From Dryomyza anilis (lineage: Eukaryota > Arthropoda > Insecta > Diptera > Dryomyzidae): a stretch of 64,000 nt of DNA. Of this stretch, positions 22,072 to 32,332 are shown piece by piece; position 1 is the first letter of the stretch, and each line of letters begins with the position of its first letter. A model generated the notes under the pieces. That model saw only the letters and a list, made by a program, of their open reading frames with translations. It did no database searches and was not told the origin of the DNA. Position numbers and translations under genes: made by a program. The stretch covers positions 42,150,744 through 42,214,743 of the forward strand of contig OX638132.1 of assembly GCA_951804985.1 (NCBI GenBank), written 5' to 3'.

Positions 22072-22135
22072 GCCATACCTTGAAAGAGGTGTGGCCTAAA
22101 CAAAGCTTTAGCGCTTTACCAAATTATTATCATTG

Positions 22136-24700
22136 TAGCCAGCGTGATGCATTCAGGAGAGTTTTGGTCCCGTTGACTTGGTTGACGATTTGTTCGAGAT
22201 GAGCGTTCTTTTCTCTTGTCAAACATTTTGAATCATCTTGGTGCACATGTCGCATTTTCAAGAATAATATAGATTTCTGAATTGTTGACATCGGAAAACC
22301 TCGTGGTTCGATATTGCATCGTTTCCTTTCTATGTAAGATTGAAGACATAATAATGCGATTTCTCTTTTTTTTTATTTATTTATTATATATTTTTGAAGG
22401 CCCATTTTGCATCTTGTTATATGCATCTTGTATTTGGCAATTGTGGCAATTGTTAAAATTCAATCATTGCAACCTACTTATATTTGGTATAACAACAAGT
22501 TTGCGTTTTAGTGTATCCTGCTTCGTTCTCAAATATGCTGCCAGTCTGCTTCGTTGTTTCGTTATTCGAATCTGCTGGGCTTCTGCTTCACTACTCCTTC
22601 TTGTTGATAACACCAAGAGCTCCTTCCACATATCCTCATTAAAGTGCCAAGACCCCAACGATCATCTATCTATGCGTCTTCTGCGACAGTATCCCGCGCT
22701 GTAGAGTGTTTGTCATTCTAAATAATAGTTTTTGTGCAATCGGATATTTGAATTTACATGAATCTTTTACAAACAATAATTATAATTTTGTTTTCAAACA
22801 TTCCAAATATGTGGTGTCACACTACTGGTGTGGTACTAATTTATATAATCTTAATATAATATTCGTATAATATATAATTGTTCATGTAACTTGGCGTGTT
22901 TTAAATGATTGATTTTGAAATATTTAAATTACTTGAAATATAGTGTGCACAATATCTGAAATATTACTATTTAGTGTAGTATTAGCTATTATTAACATAG
23001 TGTAATTTTAGTGTAATTATGTATTTAGCCCAATGGCTAAGATCGTCGTCTTACATGCGGAGGTACTCAATGCGGCGGACTCAATCCTCCTTCAATGCGT
23101 AAAATTAAAAAAAAATTTCATATAATTTTTTTTTTATTTCATATAATTTTTTTTTATAAATATATATGCACATACAATATATTGTACATTGCATATACAT
23201 ATATATTTTATCTCTTGTTATTTTTTTTCTCTAAAAATGTATTTTTTTTCTCTTTTTTTTCCTTTCTTTTTATATATTTTTTTATATCTCTTCTTATTTT
23301 TATTTTTTAAAAATTTATTGTATATATATTTTTTTATATTATTAATTTTTTTAATATCCTTTTTTTAATTTTTTTTTATATTTCTTTTTATTTTTTCTTT
23401 TTATTTTTTAATTCTTAAAATTTTTTTTTTTTTTTCTTTAAAAATTTAATATTGAATACCTTTTTTTTAACCTCTTTAATATATAACAAGTAATACCTAC
23501 GTGTTTTTTTATATAGTTATTCCTTTGTATATTTTTTTTTTAATATTTATCCCTATTTTTTTATGTATGTTAAAAATTTAATATTTAATTCTTAAAACGT
23601 TTTTAACTGCACTAAATATGTTAACATATAAATTCCCTTTTTTTAAATTTTAAACAATTTGTTTTTATTTTCTATATCTGTTAAAAATTTAATATTTAAT
23701 ACCTGTTTTTTGAAATTTTATTTATTCTACTAATATATTTTCCTGTTCCTTTGTTTTTAATTTCAACTGTACAAAATATTTATATATCTCTCTTTTTTTT
23801 AAAATTTTAATACTAACAGATATTTTTCTTCTTCTTTAAATTAATTAAATTACTATAAGTAAGTTCTTCAAATTCATTTAAAATGAATTTGTTATATTTA
23901 AACTTATTCAAATTGAATTATATTAATGTGCAAAAGTACCTATGATTTCTCTGCATGTAAATAAATATAATTAGAGTTGCGATTTATTTTCTAAACATGT
24001 TTAATATTTTATTATATTATTTTCGTGTACTTATATAAGTCATTTTATATGATATTTATTTGCATTTATGGTATCAAAAAAAAAACTGCAAGATCTGCAT
24101 TTATATGCCAGCAATAAACGCTCGCTTTACGTATGATATACATACGTTTTACAAATTGCATATGTGCTTCAGCATGAAACACTTGGGTGGAATGACCATT
24201 TTCAAGGTTTGTTAGCTTGCGCTATTAATATAGGTCAGTAATGCAATTATTATTTTGCATTTTCGGTATTGAATACGACAATTTTATGACGAAATTTCAT
24301 TTAATTTCATATGAATGCAATTTGTTGCATTTGCTTAGATTATCTAATTTAAAATTATAAGTTCTTCTCCTAAAATAATTATATATATTTTTTTTTATTG
24401 TAAATTATTGTTTTTAATATGTCCTATGTTTTTTTTATTTTTTTATTAATATATTTTTTTTGTTTTTTTGGTTTTTTCGTTTTTTTACTTACTGTTTATC
24501 TAAACTATTTAATTAATTTCTTCCTCTAAATGACGAGTTATTTAATGTTTTATTTAATGATTACTCTATATCTTGTGGTTAGATTTCATAATGTTGCAAT
24601 CAATCTACTGTTGCAATCAATGTTGCATAGCTAATTGGTTTTATATTGTTACTTTTATGGGTTCTAACTTAGTGTAATATTATAATATTTTTAGTTTTAA
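22136..24700. other. T-rich AT-rich DNA, no recognised gene
   Basis: Between about 23100 and 24480 the plus strand is dominated by long T runs and TA words. Open frames there (for example 23095-23310) are low complexity. At 22460-22700 the minus strand has a less biased 64-codon frame (WKELLVLSTRRSSEAEAQQI) that I cannot assign; it could be a gag or transposase relic. Confidence 0.5.
23026..23092 (+). repeat. tRNA-like sequence, probable SINE head
   Basis: TAGCCCAATGG fits the pol III A box. It is followed by a tRNA-like anticodon region (CGTCGTCTTACATGCGGAGG) and a weak B box (GACTCAATCC), then an A-rich/T-rich tail. A 13-nt excess before the B box and mismatches argue against a functional tRNA. 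Confidence 0.4.
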
Positions 24701-24709
24701 CGGCATACA

Positions 24710-25222
24710 CTATTTGTGATATGCTTTTAACAAAATATTATGAATTTTCTTATATTTGTTTTTGACCAATATCGCCGTGGTCACTGGCCCACTTCCCTCT
24801 ACGACCACGTAGGGTCCCTTCCAAATTGGAGAGAACTTATTCTTCCTAGTTTTGTTTTTCATTAAAACCATGTCGTATGGTTTGAATTTTCTAGGGTTGA
24901 GGTTCTTGTCGTATTGTTTTTTCGACAACTCCTTGGCCCTACATTGATTTTGCCTAACAATCTCGTGTGATCGCTGTATTTGGTACTTTAGTACCTTATT
25001 GTAGTCCTCTGCGTTATACAATGGTGAACATTTACGCTTTAAATTCGTAGGCATGTCGAAATCAAACTCGTACAATGTACGGAATGGTGTTTGACCCGTC
25101 GTCGTATGCACCGTGTTATTATGAACATACATTGCAGAATTTAACCAATGGTCCCAGTTTGACCCATCTTCTTTAGCAAAACTACGTAAATATTCACCTA
25201 GTGGACGATGACTTCGTTCCAA
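24710..25222 (-). pseudogene. Gypsy-like integrase, C-terminal part
   Basis: Begins MERSHRPLGEYLRSF, which contains the third DDE residue (Glu of '-ERSH-') and continues with WDHWLNSAMYVHNNTVHTTT, TPFRTLYEF and the basic C-terminal beta domain KFKPYDMVLMKNKTRKNKFS then PIWKGPYVVVE. The PIWKGPY block matches the 'GPF/Y' motif of gypsy integrases. The frame ends with a stop at 24710. Confidence 0.85.
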
Positions 25223-26048
25223 TGACCCATTGGTAGGGTGTTATATGTAATTTTTTAATTCCTAATAATTTACATGTATCCGAAAATAGTTTGGAAACGA
25301 AGTTCGATCCATAGTCTGTTACCAATACTATATTGTGGCGTGTAACTATTTCGTTGAAGAATGCTTTTGCTACGGTGTTGGCTTCTGCATCGGGTATAGC
25401 CACACAGCACATACATTTAGAAAAATCGTCCTGAAACGTTAAGATGTATTTATTCCCTGAAATGGTTTCAGGCAGAATACCCACCAAGTCCATGTACACT
25501 TTGTCAAAGGGTCTGACTGGCGTATCAGTTAGAACCATTGGCATCTTTGTCAACCTTGAACTCTTGTTTACCTGGCATTTTAAATAATTTTTCACATCAT
25601 CCTTTATTTGGTTCTGCATACCCTTCCATCGGTACTGTTGCCGAATTCTTAAAAATGTTTTTACGCCACCTTGGTGACCACCTAACGGTGAATCTTGAAA
25701 ATCTTTAATTACCGTCTCTATGTCGCGGGCTTCAGATAGAATTATTATATTGTCATTTTTCTTTATTATCAAATCGTCAGGATCGCATTCTGATTGTTTC
25801 TTATCATCTTCCTTGTCTTTTTTCATGGTTTTTGAACATGTTTGTACTACAACTACTTCTTCTGTGTTATTCGGTATGCGGCTAAGCGCATCCACGTTTA
25901 AATTCCTTTTCCCAGGTTTGTAAAGAATTTCGAAATCATATTCCGATAATTTGTGTCGGAAACGCGCAAGGCGTGACGTCTGATCTTTTAAGTTTGCAAT
26001 ACCCTTTAGGGGCTGATGATCTGTATAAATTTTAAATGGCCTTCCCAA
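25194..26048 (-). pseudogene. Gypsy-like integrase, N-terminal and core
   Basis: After the RNase H end (YKPGKRNLNVDALSRIP) comes the zinc-binding region (GGHQGGVKTFLRIRQQYRW ... VKNYLKCQVNKS), in which only one of the two expected Cys remains, and the DDE core: KVYMDLVGILPE (first Asp), VLVTDYGSNFVS (second Asp). The frame is lost after KKLHITPYQ by a frameshift at about 25220; the catalytic Glu appears in the next segment. Integrase joins element DNA to the chromosome. The loss of one zinc ligand plus the frameshift make it inactive. Confidence 0.85.
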
Positions 26049-26140
26049 AAGATATGCCCTAGAATAGCGTGTTTCCGCATCGTTAGGAGACCTACTGGCA
26101 AACGCGATCGGACGGTCGCTTCCAACTTCACCTTAGCGTG
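25950..26140 (-). pseudogene. Gypsy-like RNase H, internally deleted
   Basis: A minus-strand frame gives RPIAFASRSPNDAETRYSRA running straight into YLLGRPFKIYTDHQPLKGI. In intact relatives some 15-20 residues with the catalytic Glu region (the 'E-K-E-L-A' block) lie between RYS and the YLLG/F block, so a deletion has removed them. The first catalytic Asp block (TDAS) upstream is also not seen. Confidence 0.7.
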
Positions 26141-26217
26141 TTTTTTAAGCAAACAGTTTATTGGTAATGACAACTTCACCATACCTCCTATAAATTCTCT
26201 GTAATAATTAATTAAGC

Positions 26218-26940
26218 CTAAAAATGCCTATTTTTCGGAACTGGAATATTTTTTGCAAACTCTACTGTGGCTGGGTCTGGTAGGGCACCTAACTCAGAAC
26301 ACTTATGTCCTAAATATATAACCTCGCGTCGCAAAAACTGACATTTCTCTGTATTTAATTTCAAATTATGTTCTCTCAGCTTTTGGAAAACCTTGTATAG
26401 CCTATGCGCGTGTTCTGCTAAATTATTTCCATAAACCACTATGTCATCTAAATAAACGAAACAGTCAATACCCTGTAAACCTGTTAGTATGTGGTTCATT
26501 ATCCTTTGAAAAGTGGCAGGTGCCCCCGTTAAACTGAATGGCATTCTGTTAAATTCGAAATGACCAAGACCTGTACTGAAAGCAGTTTTTTCTTTGTCAC
26601 TATCTTCAACTAGAACCTGACGATAACCACTTGCTAAATCTAGTGTTGAAAAATATCGACTATGACCTAGCTGGTCTAAATTCTCATCTATTCGTGGTAT
26701 AGGAAACACCTGTTTGATGGTTACGTCATTTAATTTTAGGAAATCTATAACCAGCCTCCATTTCTTATTGCCATCCAAATCGCTCTTTTTAGGTACTAGT
26801 AATAATGGGGAATTCCAAGGCGACATGCTTGGTGAAATAATTCCATCGTCTAACATCTTTGATACTTGTCTATTAATCTCATTTCGATGCGTATGGGGAA
26901 GTTTATACTGTTTCTAATTTATTGGTGGCTGATTCCACTG
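26218..26940 (-). pseudogene. Gypsy-like reverse transcriptase
   Basis: Upstream of MLDDGIISPSMSPWNSPLLL the same frame reads KLPHTHRNEINRQV, with a stop just before. Then LVIDFLKLNDVTI (RT1), FSTLDLASGYRQV (motif A, catalytic Asp), FNRMPFSLTGAPATFQRIMN (motif B; FSLT where FGLT/FGLC is usual) and FVYLDDIVVYG (motif C, YLDD intact). It continues to INKL-like thumb sequence (EKCQFLRREVIYLGH). It copies the element RNA inside virus-like particles. The domain ends in a frameshift at about 26218 (PVPKNRHF). Confidence 0.9.
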
Positions 26941-27080
26941 TGTGGGTATTTCATGTTTTAATATCGAAGTGAATGTTAATTCATCCCCTTTCAAATGAAA
27001 AACGTCATGATATGACAAGCAAATATTTTGCAAAGATGCAACTTCTTCTTTATTCAATGATTCATCGATCTTTACGTTCC

Positions 27081-27419
27081 CTAGTAATCTATCAATTCTT
27101 TTTTTATATTAACCGAGTTTATTGTATTTAATGTAGATCTCGCCTTTGTTGTTGCTTTATATTTGTTAAAATTTGAAAATTGTGGCTTGAAATTGCTATC
27201 AATGGTCACCTCCTTATCGGTGGCATTTAAAATTGATGCATATACTCTATTTCTTCTAAAATTTGTTAAACTCTCTCCCAAATATACTCCTGGCTGAATT
27301 TCCTGTTTGTGCAACAAAACTATAGGAATTCTTGTTCTTAACCTCAGTGATACAACCATGGCTGTTCTGGGCTGTACCCTGATTTGCTGATTAAAATTAA
27401 TATTTTCTATGTCTTGCAA
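27081..27419 (-). pseudogene. Protease-RT spacer of gypsy-like pol
   Basis: The frame reads VQPRTAMVVSLRLR, IQPGVYLGESLTNFRRNRVY and SILNATDKEVTID. This corresponds to the beta-rich linker just upstream of the RT in gypsy-type pol ('...PGVYVGEAL...A.ILNTTD...'). It ends with KKELIDY as the RT frame is lost. Useful mainly because it shows the pol order is intact between protease and RT. Confidence 0.6.
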
Positions 27420-27576
27420 TGATTTTAATGGTGATTTTTGTCTTCATCGACTATTCGATCTGCTGGTACCCCTTGTTCAAGTGACACAAGGTGTAGCGTT
27501 AAACTCAGGTTTTCTATGTTTGTGTGCTGAATCTTAGTGGAGCCTAAGGATCTAACGCATCCACCGAAAGCACCAC

Positions 27577-27915
27577 TCAGATCTTCCTGAATATTTTTAT
27601 TAAAATTCGCAAATGTGCCATCGTATTTTCTTTAATCATGCTGAACTCAGCTCCAGAATCCACTAACAAAGTAAGATTTCCATTCTTTGCTGCCTCGCAA
27701 GGTACTGTAATGAACACATCACTCGTATCGGATATCTTGAAACACTCTCCAAGCCGGTTAAATATTTTACGATGTATGCCTAATTGTGAAGTTAATTTTT
27801 CTTGACATAAATTTACTCTTAAAATTATTAACAATTGCAGACAATTTAATTTTACAAACTGTGCATTTATTATACACTTATGACGATAAAACGCACATAG
27901 CGCTAATAGTAACAA
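27577..27915 (-). pseudogene. Retrotransposon aspartic protease relic
   Basis: The frame holds TLLVDSGAEFSMIKENT, the catalytic DSGA motif of retropepsins with its hydrophobic lead-in. This enzyme would cut Gag-Pol polyprotein. The second conserved block (ILG/LIG-type) is not evident within the frame, and the next segment (27081-27419, with RIPIVLLHKQEIQPGVYLGE) lies in another frame. A basic stretch upstream (27878-28105, KIKTNKIKSKSNKNK) may be the end of gag or spacer. Short and broken. Confidence 0.7.
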
Positions 27916-28246
27916 GAAATATTGAAATTACTTCATTGCAAATTATACTCGCCCTTGTACAGAATGTATTTACAGTCTTGTCGGACGTTTGATCAACAAT
28001 TCTCAAATTTTCAGGGCCCTTAATTACAACTTTATTTTTATTCGATTTACTTTTGATTTTATTAGTCTTGATTTTAATATTTTTATTTTCTTTATCAATA
28101 GCCATCAGTGCTGCGAAAAACGCGAATATAAATATTTGTTTGATTTTATAGTGTTATCGTTTTATATTTAATGAAAATTATAATTGAATATGAATTATTT
28201 TATTATACACTAGAGGGTCCGGTGTTCGGATTCGCAGTGTGTATTT

Positions 28247-28250
<4 letters not shown>

Positions 28251-28335
<85 letters not shown>
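28251..28335. repeat. (AT)n microsatellite
   Basis: About 42 uninterrupted AT dinucleotides between the gypsy relic and the Penelope-like element. Any open frame here (YIYIYI) is an artefact. Confidence 0.98.
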
Positions 28336-28337
<2 letters not shown>

Positions 28338-28431
28338 TTGTGTTTCGTCAGGCTCGAGGTCAGGTTGGTTAATTTAGAAAAAAAAACTCTTTTTTGCTTT
28401 TTTAATTTAATTTGTTTTTAATTTTTCTATA

Positions 28432-28461
28432 TTTCGGACACCTTCGGTGTCCGTCTTCAGG
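28432..28461 (-). ncRNA. Hammerhead-ribozyme-like core at PLE 3' end
   Basis: On the minus strand, CCTGAAGAC is followed by GGACACC-GAA-GGTGTCC (7-bp perfect stem) and GAAAT. CUGANGA + stem II + GAAA is the hammerhead catalytic core, and PLEs are known to carry hammerhead motifs in their terminal repeats. One extra C sits between the GA and the stem, as an extra base does in many PLE motifs. Stem III and the UH cleavage site are not evident, so activity is doubtful. Confidence 0.55.
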
Positions 28462-28629
28462 AAATTATTAAGCCTATGACAACAATATATTAATTAAATT
28501 AAATGACAACATTGGTACGTAAACATTCACGTAAAACAATTATACAAATAGATCTTACAATTAAGGTAAGTCAACGTCTGCTTTTAGCGACACTATTGCT
28601 GTTACTAAATTTTAATTTTTTTGTGCTTT

Positions 28630-28985
28630 GTTATAATGTGTCAGTAGATTTGAGCGCAATTCTCTGTGTCCGTTTTGTAGTTCATTCGTTTGTCCGTGGG
28701 AGTGTTGATTATGTGAAGCATCTCTATTGTGTATCGTTACTTCTAATGTGATTCTTGTTGTAAAATCTTTACCTCTTCTATGTTCGGCGAGTGTCGCATT
28801 GTGGCACAGTGGGCTGCTAGCGCTGTTTTTTTGTCACTTGTTCTATTCCTTATTTTGTAGTCAGATTTGTGTGCAGAAATTCTTGTCCTTAATTTTGATA
28901 TTCCAACATATACTTTATTGCATATGTTGGATCCGTCTCCGTTGCATGGTATTTGATAGATAACGTTTGATTTCTCCATTTTGCC
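28630..28985 (-). pseudogene. PLE GIY-YIG endonuclease domain
   Basis: Reads SNVIYQIPCNGDGSNICNKV, then YVGISKLRTRISAHKSDYKI (the GIY...YIG-R-H signature, here VIY...YVG, with catalytic Arg and His), TALAAHCATMRHSPN and, after a stop at about 28741, RYTIEMLHIINTPTDKRMNY. The insertion between VIY and YVG with Cys residues and the 'HxxxxGH' block fit PLE endonucleases. It nicks DNA at the integration site. A second copy lies at 33280-33616. Confidence 0.88.
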
Positions 28986-29373
28986 TAATATTCAGGAAAA
29001 TAGATTTGGAAATTGAAACTCACAATAGTCAAAAATGTTGGCACACAGAAAACAATATAACGTCACAGCACAACACGGTAGGCCCAGCAGTCAATAGTGA
29101 TGAATAAATTTATCAAGAAATCCAGAAATGCGGCGGCCGGCACCCAACTAGACATCAAGAGCAGCAAAATCTCCAAAGTGATATACCCACAGCAGATTCC
29201 AAAAATTCTTCAGTGTTCTTAAAATCGATGATTCAAAAAGTGCTAATTATCACAATTTGTTGATTTTAAAATTGTTTAAATAATATAAAATTCCAATTTA
29301 ACGTGGAGATAAAATTTAGTTTCACTTTCTTTTTTTGAACGTACCAAGATTATTGTCTGTTTTTAGTGCAATA

Positions 29374-30666
29374 TTAATTGTCCTTGTCGTATATATCAGA
29401 GAATATAATGCGTTCGGAAAGACCCGGTATAAATACCATAGATTTGTAAATTTTCGCTTGTTTGTCCTGTTTTTCGTCATGAAGTTTGTTGGTTACGTTT
29501 TTTATGAGATCCATTGTCGTTTTGTATTTAAAGTCATTTTTATGTAGATTTTTTTGAATTTTTCTGATATTCTTCTTGTGGAATTGTTCGTCACTTATTT
29601 TTAATACTCTTCTTATAAAGTTATACGCTGTGTTCATTATTTGTTTTGGGTGTTTAGAGTGCATATTTATGATTCTTCCTGAGGCTGTCGGCTTTTGGTA
29701 CCAGTCAAGTTTAATAGTGTTGTCAATTCTGATTAATGAAGAGTCTAGATATGGTAATTTTTCATCTTTTTCAATTTCGTGGGTGAACTGAATTTGTTTG
29801 TGAAACGTGTTTAGTGTTTCTAAGGTGTCATTTATTGCGTCCTTCTTAATAATACAGAATAAATCGTCAACATACTTGGTTAGTAGCCTAGGTTTTTTCT
29901 CTAAATTTTCCATCGTCGAGTCTAGAAGTTCTTCCATTACGATGTCAGCGATTACGGGTGATGCTGGTGAACCCATTGGCATTCCTTTCATCTGCTCATA
30001 GATCCTCTCCTCATGTTTAAAGTACCTATTTTCTTTTATACAAAACGTCAATATGTCGATAAATAGATCTTTTGGTATGTCAGTGTATGTTGAGATCTTG
30101 TTCCATTTTTTCTTTATGATTTCTATGGCTAAGTTTACAGGTACGCTCGGAAATATTGAAATTACGTCAATTGATATCAGTGTTTCGTCGTCAAATATAT
30201 GTGTATTGTTAACCCTTGACTTAAATTCAACTGCGTCCATAACATTATATTTGGATTTTTAGTCAAGTTAAGTCAAGTTTTTTAATATATTTATTATGAA
30301 TTTACATAGTCCGTAAGATGGTGAGTTGATAGAGGAACATATTGGTCGTAATGGTGTTCCTTCTTTGTGTATTTTAGGAAGTCCGTAGATCCTTGGTGCT
30401 GTAGCAGTGCTCGTCAATAGATGATATTTTTCTTTGAGTGAAATGATATTAAGTCCAAAAAGTTTTTCTACTAGTAAATTGTTTTTTGATTGTAGTTTTG
30501 TGGTGGGGTCGTTCTTTAATCGTTTGTAAGTACACATGTCCTGCAAAATTTCCTTCATTTTTGTATCATATTCCGTTTTATATAATGCTACTGTGATATT
30601 TCCTTTGTCTGCATTTAATATTGACAAGTTTTTATTTTTGTTAAGAAATTTTCTTGTTTGTTCCAC
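29374..30666 (-). pseudogene. Penelope-type reverse transcriptase
   Basis: The first part (30666-30268) has ILNADKGNITVALYKTEY, APRIYGLPKIHKEGTPLRPI and SSINSPSYGLCKFI. After two stops at 30241-30267, where a 10-bp word (AGTCAAGTTA/AGTCAAGTTT) is duplicated, the same frame continues with LISIDVISIFPSVP (motif A), QMKGMPMGSPASPVIADIVM (motif B) and RLLTKYVDDLFCI (motif C, YVDD). KLPYLDSSLIR and DWYQKPTASGR follow, typical of PLEs. The polymerase is related to telomerase and copies element RNA. All catalytic Asp residues are present; only the paired stops and flanking shifts disable it. Confidence 0.92.
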
Positions 30667-31395
30667 CGTGTTGAGAGTGACTTTTTCAAGTAATTGTCCA
30701 CTGTGGTTATTAATTTTGTTCGTGCTATCTCTTGTCTTTCCTTCATAATATTCGTCTGTGTGATATCTTCTCCGTCAGCTATGGAATTGTTGTTTTCCAA
30801 TCGGCAATGCGAATTTCGGTCCTAAAGAAAGTAATTGTTTTATGTTTGTTGGAATTTCTATGTTTGTTTTGTTGATGACACTCTTTGTTATATTTGTTTT
30901 TTATTTCACTGTCTTGTTTCTTCTTTAATTCTCTAAATTTGTTAATTTGTTTATGCATTGTTGTTCTTTTTAATTTATATAATTTCTTCATTCGTATATA
31001 ATTTCTTCACTTTTAAAGAATTTAGTGTGATCCTCTTCAAGTATGTTTTGTTCTATTAGAGCTGTTGTATATGCTAATTCTGTTTTGTTTATTTTGAATA
31101 CGTCGTGTTTTTGTTTTATTAGTAATTTAAGTATTTTAATATGGAAGTTTGTGATGTAATTCTTGAGCAGTTTGTCTATTGTTTGTTCTCGTAATGTTAT
31201 GCTGATTGTGAATAGTTGATGCACATTTAATGTAGTGTCTGTGATGCATTGCGGGATTATTCCAGCTTTTCTACATTTAAGTAGGAATGTTATAGATGTT
31301 TTAAATTTAGCTTTTTGTTTGTTATTTTTGGTATATTTTCTAATGTTGTTGTTGATAGTTTTGTCGTAGTCTCTTGTAAAGCGGCATTTTGATGC
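30615..31395 (-). pseudogene. PLE N-terminal region
   Basis: Spread over three frames: TSITFLLKCRKAGIIPQCI (about 31300-31230) running into TLNVHQLFTISITLREQTID, then MKKLYKLKRTTMHKQINKFR, and finally TQTNIMKERQEIARTKLITT. The CRK-GIIP block and the Lys-rich helices that precede the RT are characteristic of PLE proteins. At least three frameshifts separate the pieces. Confidence 0.7.
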
Positions 31396-31489
31396 TTTTG
31401 ATTTAGTTTTTATATTTTTAAATTATTTAGAATTTGTAAAAATTTGTATTTATAACTTAAAAAAAAAATATATTTATAACTTTAAAAAA

Positions 31490-31705
31490 GTCTCCCTATC
31501 TCCAAAAATAACTTTTGTATGGTTGTTTATATTTCAATATCTCTTAAAGTAGAAATGCTAGAAACGTTGATGGCTCGTTTTAAAGGTAATTGGTCAATGC
31601 ATATCTAAATAAGCTTTATCAGCTGCCTAAATTTCACTGAAATGGAAAAGGTAAAATCTCAAAATTTACCTTTTTTGGTCGATTTGGTGTGGAATGGCCC
31701 ATATA
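31490..31705 (+). repeat. Fragment of the Tc1 composite centre
   Basis: TCTCTTAAAGTAGAAATG, GCTTTATCAGCTGCCTAAAT and GGTCGATTTGGTGTGGAATG are shared, in inverted order, with the palindromic centres at 55966-56340 and 61241-61612. A stray copy inserted beside the Harbinger transposase relic. Confidence 0.75.
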
Positions 31706-32018
31706 GATTTTTAATTGCAGGTGAATCCGGCTACCAGCTACTTCCACATTTCGAAGCCCAAAACAAAAAACCTTTAATGAACGGCAGATCAAAGCAGTTG
31801 TTGAGCGTTGTTTTGGTGTGTTAAAAAAGATTAAGTGCCTAATTGGAGAACGAGGTTTGCACTATTCACCAGCCAAGGCAACCCAAATTATAAATGTCTG
31901 TTGCGCTTTAGACAACTGTTGCATTTTTTTTTATAAAAGTGAGTGCGACTCCGCAACAAGCCTACAGCCAACAACAGCAGTTGATTCTGGAATCGATAAT
32001 TCCAGTGCAGAGGAGTAA
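31706..32018 (+). pseudogene. HARBI1-like (PIF/Harbinger) transposase, C-terminal relic
   Basis: The first frame has [20 protein letters not shown], matching the 'GDSGYPL.P' block (second catalytic Asp, here replaced by Glu). After a frameshift near 31780 the second frame reads [20 protein letters not shown] (catalytic Glu in VERCFG) and [20 protein letters not shown], the 'A..I..AC..LHN' end block. It then runs through a Ser/Thr tail to a stop at 32016-32018. The DDE transposase would cut and paste the element. The N-terminal half is absent, replaced by the Tc1-related fragment. Confidence 0.8.
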
Positions 32019-32332
32019 TCAATTGCCGTAAACATCAAATAGCGAGTAGCTGACACTCTACGGTGATAGAAAAAACATGAAATTTCATTTATTTAAATTC
32101 ATGTATTTTTAAATTTAAGATTTATACATCAAGTTTTCTTATATATAAGTAAAAAATAACAGAACAGTCTTATTATTATATAAATATTCATTTTAAAATA
32201 TGTTTTTGGTCAATTGAAATTGTGGTCAATTAAGACACTTAGCAATGCTTTTGTAGCCTCAACTTGTTAATCGGCTTCAGTAGCATGTCTTTCAGTTACA
32301 GTAGCCTGCCTTTCAGCTGCGTTGGCATGAAG

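Larger units (their letters stand above)
17400..22135 (-). mobile_element. LOA-clade (Bilbo/LOA-like) non-LTR retrotransposon, near full length, decayed
   Basis: On the minus strand the order is: 5' untranslated hairpin region, ORF1, endonuclease, linker, reverse transcriptase, then an RNase H domain. An RNase H after the RT, with the RT motifs seen here, points to the LOA/I/R1 group, and LOA fits best. ORF2 starts at an ATG at 20421, about 38 bp after the ORF1 stop. Only a handful of stops and frameshifts break it, so it is younger than the Jockey-like copy. Both exact ends are uncertain. Confidence 0.85.
24710..28110 (-). mobile_element. Gypsy-type LTR retrotransposon pol region, degenerate
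   Basis: Minus-strand order is protease, RT, RNase H, integrase: the Ty3/gypsy arrangement. No gag with zinc knuckles and no env were found, and no pair of long direct repeats flanks the region, so the LTRs are missing or unrecognisable. Multiple frameshifts and a deletion in RNase H make it inactive. Confidence 0.85.
28340..31400 (-). mobile_element. Penelope-like element (PLE) with GIY-YIG endonuclease, decayed
   Basis: The minus strand gives, in order, the PLE N-terminal region (to about 31395), a Penelope-type RT (30666-29374), a linker and a GIY-YIG endonuclease (about 28985-28630), then a hammerhead-like motif (28432-28461). RT plus C-terminal GIY-YIG is unique to endonuclease-bearing PLEs. 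Several frameshifts and paired stops in the RT make it inactive. Confidence 0.9.

Noticed and set aside
22464..22658. Possible gag or transposase relic on the minus strand
   Set aside because: The composition is protein-like but I could not match it to any family or connect it to the gypsy or LOA elements; left unassigned.
23095..23310. 71-codon Phe/Ile-rich frame, apparently membrane-like
   Set aside because: T-rich low-complexity DNA yields Phe/Ile/Tyr by composition; there is no start context or conservation signal.
24500..28200. LTRs of the gypsy-like element
   Set aside because: I looked for a direct repeat flanking the pol region and found none; T-rich sequence on one side and the PLE boundary on the other do not match.
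28727..28963. Plus-strand open frames across the PLE, gypsy and LOA regions
   Set aside because: They are antisense shadows of the minus-strand retroelement domains and show no domain of their own.
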